From Methylococcales bacterium (lineage in GTDB: Bacteria > Pseudomonadota > Gammaproteobacteria > Methylococcales > Methylomonadaceae): a stretch of 9,824 bases of DNA. The stretch covers positions 1-9,824 of the forward strand of contig JAGLBU010000146.1 of the NCBI GenBank assembly GCA_023146575.1, read 5' to 3'. The stretch's first letter is position 1. Each line of letters opens with the position of its first letter. Shown piece by piece: positions 5,506 through 9,824 of the stretch. Made by a program: the position numbers and the translations under genes. The notes under the pieces were generated by a model. It saw only the letters and a list, made by a program, of their open reading frames with translations. It did no database searches and was not told the DNA's origin.

Positions 5506-5981
5506 TAAAGTACCTTAAGCAACTCCACTTCAAAAATTAACGCTGCATTTGCAGGAATATCAGCCCCAGCACCCCGCTCACCATAGGCTAGTTCTGAAGG
5601 AATAAAAAAACGGTATTTCGAGCCTTCTTTCATTAATTGAACGCCTTCTGTCCAGCCTGCAATGACACGGTTTAAAGGGAAAGCCGCAGGTTCTCCGCGT
5701 TTATAAGAACTGTCAAATTCATTACCATCAAGGGTTGTACCTTGATAATGAACGCTAACTTGATCACTTGCTATCGGCGATTTTCCAGTGCCTTCGGTTA
5801 AAATTTCATATTGCAGGCCACTGGCTGTGGTTGTAATGTTGTCTTTTTTGGCATTTTCAGCCAAAAAAGCGATGCCAGCAGTTTTATTTTCATCAGGTGA
5901 TGTATTGGAATTAAAAAACACAGTAAAGCCTATTGTAAGTAGTATGAAGAAAAAAAAGATCCCGTATTGAGTTGATTTCAC
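5505..5981 (-). CDS. FKBP-type peptidyl-prolyl cis-trans isomerase, N-terminally anchored
   Basis: It speeds cis-trans isomerisation of proline bonds in folding proteins, here probably on the periplasmic side of the inner membrane. The 158-aa protein has an N-terminal hydrophobic segment (about residues 8-24, very Phe-rich) with no clear cleavage site, so an uncleaved anchor is likely. A short linker follows (AFLAENAKKDNITTTASGLQY), then a complete FKBP domain from about 54 to 158. Active-site positions expected from FKBP12 are all visible: Y79, F89, D90, F101, V106, I107, W110, Y133 in LAYGERGAG and F150. Compared with FkpA or Mip the long N-terminal dimerisation domain is nearly absent; only its final helix remains. 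The start is GTG at 5979-5981 with a weak AGAG ribosome site; no earlier start suits. The RnfB-like gene overlaps by one base, and tamA is 67 bp upstream. Confidence 0.93.
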   Translation of the reverse strand: MKSTQYGIFFFFILLTIGFTVFFNSNTSPDENKTAGIAFLAENAKKDNITTTASGLQYEILTEGTGKSPIASDQVSVHYQGTTLDGNEFDSSYKRGEPAAFPLNRVIAGWTEGVQLMKEGSKYRFFIPSELAYGERGAGADIPANAALIFEVELLKVL

Positions 5982-6013
5982 AATAAATCTCTTTGTTAGA
6001 AAACCGACTACCC

Positions 6014-6019
6014 ATTATA
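6014..6019 (-). promoter_or_regulatory. Consensus -10 TATAAT in the tamA-FKBP gap
   Basis: On the minus strand a perfect TATAAT lies 32 nt before the FKBP GTG, inside a small CCATT/AATGG inverted repeat (6012-6024). This is the only gap longer than 10 bp in the trpD-to-rnfB run, so an internal promoter for the FKBP-RnfB pair is plausible. No recognisable -35 sits 16-18 bp upstream, so support is partial. Confidence 0.35.
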
Positions 6020-6048
6020 AATGGATTTTTATCGACAGGGTTATTTTA

Positions 6049-7800
6049 TTAAAAGGTATGGCCGATGCTAATGTAAACTTGAAATTCATCATCTTCAGGC
6101 CGTTTGTTGAGGGCTCTTGCAAGGTCAAGTCGTAATGCACCAATCGGCGTTTTATAGCGCAAACCTAACCCCGCCCCGATTCTTAAATCACTAAAATTTT
6201 GATAAGCGGTGGTATAAGACTGGCCTGCATCCATAAAGCCGACAATGCCAATACTTTCGGTGACCCAGCTTCGAAGTTCTAATGATAAAGCCAGTAATGA
6301 TAGACCGCCGATTTTATGCCCATCAGTATTTTTAGGCGATAAAGATTGATAGCTATAACCACGTACGGTATCGCCACCGCCTGCAAAATACCGTAAATCT
6401 GCGGGAACATCTTTCACTTCTGCTCCCCAAATATTTCCAAGAATGATGCGTCCAGCTAAGATTAAATTTTTAGAGTCGGTTAAGCTTAAGTAGTGGTTAT
6501 AGCGAATTTTTTGTTTATGAAAGCGTGCGCCTGAGTCAATATCATAAAAAGGCTCTTCATCTAGCCATAAGCGCCCACCTGAGGTGGGTTCTAAAAAATT
6601 ATCACTAAAATCCCAGCTAAAATGGATAGGAATGGAAATTAAATTAAAGCTTTCGGTGGCTTGGTCTTTTTCGGTGACATGTGAAAACCGATACGCTAAC
6701 CCTGCATTGATTCGTTTTTTTCGACTCAGTTGATGTTCAATAATGGCTGAAATTTCAGCACGCAGACTTTCGTAAGCATCGGTATCTTCACGCACAATAG
6801 CGGAGTTTACAATAAAGGTATTTTCAGGGCGATAAAAAACAGGTTTACGAAAACTGCCCTCAAAAGAAGATTTTATCATCGAGATATTGAGTTCTAAATC
6901 GACATTTTCACCTTTATTCCAAAAATTACGATGCTCCCACGCCAGTCTAAATAAGGCTAACTCTTCATCGGTGGTAAGCCGTAAACCTGCACTAATGGTA
7001 CGAGGTAAACGTTCAGTTAATTCAAACGTAATGGGGTATTGCCCTTTTTCATCGGCTTTTGTAGATAATTGTAGGCGCGCTATGGTAAATAAACGACTAT
7101 CAATTAATTTTAAACGCTGTTCATTTAAAGTTTTTTGATCGTATAACACCCCTGATTTCCATTGGATCAATTTTTTTAAAAAATCAGTGTTGACATTTTT
7201 ATTGCCTGTAAAGTTTACGTCTCCAACGGTTACTTTTTGGCCTATAGTGATGCATAAATCCAGCGATACACTGTTAAGATCATGATTAACAACAACTTTA
7301 CGCGGGCAGAGTTTTGCAAAGGCATGGGAATTCTCTTTGGCATAGCGTAATAATTTTTCTTCGCCGGTTAATAGGCTGGTGGTAATGGCTGGCTTATCTA
7401 ATTCTAAATTTAATTGTATGAGATTAGGCGTGGCTAATTGGGTTGTATCCTGATGAATAACCACTTTTTTTAACAGGTATGGCTCGCCTAATATAAATTG
7501 AAAAACAAGTTTTAAGCCCTTTTTTTGTTTTTTAAGTTTGATGAGAACGTTTGCGCCAAAATAAGCATATGAGCGTAATAATTTTATAAAATTTGGAATA
7601 TCTTTTTTGGCGCGTTGTTTTAAGACAAACAAACTGCTGGGGGGATTGTCTTGCTGTTGTTTCGCAAATGAATAACTGAGTAACTCTTCTTTTAAATCCG
7701 CATCACTTACCCCTTTTATTTCAACTTTATAAGCAATTTTTTCTGCAGATGCTGAAGGGGGAAAGCTTAAGGCTACGATCAAAAAAAACAACCATCGCAT
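6049..7800 (-). CDS. tamA: TamA-like outer-membrane assembly protein (Omp85 family)
   Basis: TamA is an outer-membrane Omp85 protein that, with inner-membrane TamB, helps insert autotransporters and move lipids to the outer membrane. The 583-aa protein (E. coli TamA 577) has a signal peptide, with likely cleavage after SASA (residue 19). Three POTRA domains follow at about 22-103, 105-187 and 190-263; the third has VGDVNFTGNKNVNTDFLKKLIQ. A 16-strand-type barrel runs from about 268 to 583. The Omp85 loop-6 signature VRGY (479-482, after YFAGGGDT) is present, and the last residue is Phe (IGHTF), the usual outer-membrane insertion signal. C165 and C182 in POTRA2 could form a disulfide. The ATG follows the Deg stop codon by one base with no good ribosome site, so translation is probably coupled. 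No tamB follows: the next gene is an FKBP. A generic BamA-like paralogue is the main alternative. Confidence 0.88.
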   Translation of the reverse strand: MRWLFFLIVALSFPPSASAEKIAYKVEIKGVSDADLKEELLSYSFAKQQQDNPPSSLFVLKQRAKKDIPNFIKLLRSYAYFGANVLIKLKKQKKGLKLVFQFILGEPYLLKKVVIHQDTTQLATPNLIQLNLELDKPAITTSLLTGEEKLLRYAKENSHAFAKLCPRKVVVNHDLNSVSLDLCITIGQKVTVGDVNFTGNKNVNTDFLKKLIQWKSGVLYDQKTLNEQRLKLIDSRLFTIARLQLSTKADEKGQYPITFELTERLPRTISAGLRLTTDEELALFRLAWEHRNFWNKGENVDLELNISMIKSSFEGSFRKPVFYRPENTFIVNSAIVREDTDAYESLRAEISAIIEHQLSRKKRINAGLAYRFSHVTEKDQATESFNLISIPIHFSWDFSDNFLEPTSGGRLWLDEEPFYDIDSGARFHKQKIRYNHYLSLTDSKNLILAGRIILGNIWGAEVKDVPADLRYFAGGGDTVRGYSYQSLSPKNTDGHKIGGLSLLALSLELRSWVTESIGIVGFMDAGQSYTTAYQNFSDLRIGAGLGLRYKTPIGALRLDLARALNKRPEDDEFQVYISIGHTF

Positions 7801-7801
7801 G

Positions 7802-9280
7802 TTATTTTGACAAATTTAAATTTGACGAATGAATGGCTGGAATACGATAGAGTTCTAAAATATCTTTTTCACTGGCAATGGCTTCTTGGTGATTTAAAAT
7901 CAGTTGATAACCTTGGTTATTTTTAAAGGAAATATATTTTTGCTGATTATTTTTGACCAGTTGGCAAAATTGTTGAAAATTACGAAAGGTTTTTCCATTC
8001 ACAGAATCGACAATCCAACTGCTAATATTATGATAGCCAAAATTTACATCCGCCGCTAATACTTGCAAGGCAATAACAATTTGTTGTTTTTGCCCACTCA
8101 TCCATTCGGGTTTATCTTGTAAAAAATGAAAAGGGCCTGAGTTTGTTTTAATGATTCCCCAAGAATTTAAAATGTTTTGTGTTAACGGTACAAAAACTAC
8201 CCCTCCGTAAATATAATATTTTGGGATATAATCAAATTTTTCCTGACCAATAAGATCATAGCGCGTAGGTTTTTTTTGAGCAATCAAAGTCGTTTTAAAT
8301 TCTTTACCATTTCGCACATAGGTAAGGTTAATTTTATCGCCAATATGATGTAATTCAATGGCATAGCTGTAATCACTCCGTAAGGTATCGGTGAAATTAA
8401 TCGTGCCATTATTAGCAATATCATATTGATCTATCTTTAAAATAACATCATTTTCTTTTAATTTTCCAGCAGCAGAACCGCCATCAAAAACTTTGGCCAC
8501 TAAAACCCCTGTTTGGTTTTTTTTAAGGCCATAGAATTTTCGGGCGGAGGCATTTTCTAAAGGTTGTGTTCGAAAGCCTAATTCAGGAAACCCAATACCC
8601 TTTGATTTTTTACTGTCGGCTAACACATGCTCAATAATACTCGGGGGGATAAAATAACCAACATTTGCCGCGATACCTGAAGACATTGATTGCATCACCA
8701 CGCCGACAATTTTATTATTGACAATGACGGGGCCACCGCTATTACCCGCATTAATCGCGGCATCAATTTGACCTGCCAATAAATAGCTGTTTGCATGCGC
8801 ATAAAACTGTTGTTCAACCCGTGATAACACCCCTTGAGTAATACTTAACGATTCTCCACCTACAGAATAACCATAAGCCGCCACAGATTGATGAAGTTTG
8901 GGTAACGCCCCAATTTGAATGGCATGTAAATCTTTAAAAAAAGAGCCGTCCTTTAAGGTTAAAATAGCTAAATCGGCATAATGGGAAATAAAACTGACTC
9001 TAGCTATGTATTTGTTGGGGTCGTTATATTTTTGAACCTGAATATACTTAGCATTTGCGACCACATGGGCATTGGTTAAAATACGGTTTTCTGAAATAAC
9101 CGTTCCAGAGCCTGACGCATGTTTAGGGCTGGATAATTGCCATGGGGATAAATAATCAGGAGTGACATAGGTGGTGTATATTTTAATCACCGAATCTTCT
9201 ACCGAATAATCATTTTCTTTATTGCAAGCGGTTGTGGGTACTAAAATAATAACAACACATAATAGTATTTTTCGAAACAT
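7802..9280 (-). CDS. Deg/HtrA-type trypsin-like serine protease with PDZ domains, exported
   Basis: This 492-aa protein belongs to the Deg family, which degrades or chaperones misfolded proteins. Order: an N-terminal signal with PTTAC (C19), which could be a lipobox with an unusual Thr at -3 or an ordinary signal-peptidase site; then a trypsin fold at about 26-225 with an intact triad, H72 (LTNAHVV), D103 (YADLAIL) and S181 (AGNSGGPV); PDZ1 at about 230-335 (GVLVAKVFDGGSAAGKLKENDVI); and a C-terminal PDZ-like domain at about 345-480, of the kind in plant Deg2/Deg9-like and related bacterial proteases rather than DegP/DegS. It probably acts in the periplasm, possibly lipid-anchored. The ATG at 9278-9280 has AGAGGA about 6 nt upstream. 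It starts 10 bp after trpD and is followed after one base by tamA, so it belongs to an operon and may assist outer-membrane protein quality control (inference). Confidence 0.92.
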   Translation of the reverse strand: MFRKILLCVVIILVPTTACNKENDYSVEDSVIKIYTTYVTPDYLSPWQLSSPKHASGSGTVISENRILTNAHVVANAKYIQVQKYNDPNKYIARVSFISHYADLAILTLKDGSFFKDLHAIQIGALPKLHQSVAAYGYSVGGESLSITQGVLSRVEQQFYAHANSYLLAGQIDAAINAGNSGGPVIVNNKIVGVVMQSMSSGIAANVGYFIPPSIIEHVLADSKKSKGIGFPELGFRTQPLENASARKFYGLKKNQTGVLVAKVFDGGSAAGKLKENDVILKIDQYDIANNGTINFTDTLRSDYSYAIELHHIGDKINLTYVRNGKEFKTTLIAQKKPTRYDLIGQEKFDYIPKYYIYGGVVFVPLTQNILNSWGIIKTNSGPFHFLQDKPEWMSGQKQQIVIALQVLAADVNFGYHNISSWIVDSVNGKTFRNFQQFCQLVKNNQQKYISFKNNQGYQLILNHQEAIASEKDILELYRIPAIHSSNLNLSK

Positions 9281-9290
9281 AAAGCGTCCT

Positions 9291-9824
9291 CTAGACCGTA
9301 TTACAATAGCGAATCAACTGATCCAGTTTTGCACGCGCTGCGCCACTGGCAATAACTTCTTGGGCTTTTAAAACCCCCATTTTTAAAGAATCGGTTAAAT
9401 TAGCGGCATAAATGGCCGCGCCTGCATTTAATAACACAATATCTTTTGCCGAACCTGATTGGTTATTTAACACGGATTTTAAAATGTTTAAACTAGAATT
9501 GGCATCGGTCACGGCTAAGTCGGATAAATTACCATGGGATAAGCCCAACATTTCAGGCGTGATTTGATAGGTATCAATCTGCCCATTTTTAAGTTCGGCC
9601 ACAAAAGTAGGACTGGCAATGCTAATTTCATCCAAACCATCATCGGCATGAACGACTAAAACATGCTCACTGCCTAAATTTTTTAAGACCTGCGCTAAAG
9701 GTTCTACCCATTGCTTTGCAAAGACGCCAATTAATTGATTTTTAGCGGTGGCAGGGTTTGATAAGGGACCTAATAGATTGAAGAGGGTTCGCACACCCAT
9801 TTCTTTACGCACAGCAATGGTATG
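9291..9824 (-). CDS. trpD: Anthranilate phosphoribosyltransferase, C-terminal part (5' end cut by window edge)
   Basis: TrpD joins anthranilate to phosphoribosyl pyrophosphate, the second step of tryptophan synthesis, in the cytosol. The visible 177 residues are the C-terminal half of a protein usually about 340 aa long. The frame is open to the last base (HTIAVRKEMGVRT), so the GTG at 9810-9812 is internal. Hallmarks are GVRTLFNLLGPLSNPA, QLIGVF, VVHADDGLDEIS, LNAGAAIYA, and the ending KLDQLIRYCNTV. The usual neighbour trpC does not follow; a Deg protease begins 10 bp later. No truncation is visible apart from the window edge. Confidence 0.97.
   Translation of the reverse strand, partial: HTIAVRKEMGVRTLFNLLGPLSNPATAKNQLIGVFAKQWVEPLAQVLKNLGSEHVLVVHADDGLDEISIASPTFVAELKNGQIDTYQITPEMLGLSHGNLSDLAVTDANSSLNILKSVLNNQSGSAKDIVLLNAGAAIYAANLTDSLKMGVLKAQEVIASGAARAKLDQLIRYCNTV

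Noticed and set aside
9810..9812. GTG as the start of a short trpD
   Set aside because: TrpD-like residues (HTIAV) continue upstream to the window edge; it is an internal Val codon.

Overview
The window is chromosomal DNA from an AT-rich gammaproteobacterium (roughly 40% G+C by eye, not counted). Its MutS, TrpD, RnfB, TamA and ECF sigma proteins all resemble the gammaproteobacterial versions, and signal peptides plus an outer-membrane barrel show a Gram-negative envelope. A methane- or sulfur-oxidising lineage is possible, but nothing here proves it. There are no phage genes, insertion sequences, tRNAs, rRNAs or CRISPR arrays. Both edges cut genes: mutS on the left (N-terminus missing) and trpD on the right (N-terminus missing).

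Layout. Plus strand: the 3' part of mutS (1-1617), then a complete gene of the hybrid-cluster protein family (1665-3305). Everything else is on the minus strand. Converging on the Hcp-like gene is a stress-response block, in transcription order: a secreted Cys-rich EGKC-repeat peptide (4682-4323), an ECF sigma factor (4131-3547) and a small zinc-finger anti-sigma (3553-3320). The last two overlap by 7 bases. A second minus-strand run, starting beyond the right edge, is trpD - Deg/HtrA protease with PDZ domains - TamA-like Omp85 protein - FKBP peptidyl-prolyl isomerase - anchorless RnfB-like ferredoxin. Its genes are 10 bp apart, 1 bp apart, 67 bp apart and overlapping by 1 bp respectively.

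The most notable observation is the Hcp-like protein. It keeps the N-terminal four-cysteine [4Fe-4S] motif and most Hcp signature blocks. However, four of the seven residues that bind the hybrid Fe-S-O cluster in characterised Hcp proteins are replaced (His to Ser, Cys to Ser, Cys to Glu, Cys to Ser). It is probably not a standard hydroxylamine/NO reductase and may be a repurposed paralogue.

The second is the EGKC-repeat peptide. It looks like the precursor of a copper/metal-binding modified peptide (HvfA/GigP/bufferin-like), next to an ECF sigma/anti-sigma pair. The modifying enzyme genes (DUF692/MNIO and its partner) that normally follow are absent from the window. The intergenic regions around it hold several inverted repeats and an anti-Shine-Dalgarno-like leader that could regulate it.

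The Deg-TamA-FKBP stretch reads as an envelope proteostasis and outer-membrane biogenesis group attached to the end of a tryptophan gene. The RnfB-like ferredoxin is an orphan, with no other rnf gene in view.
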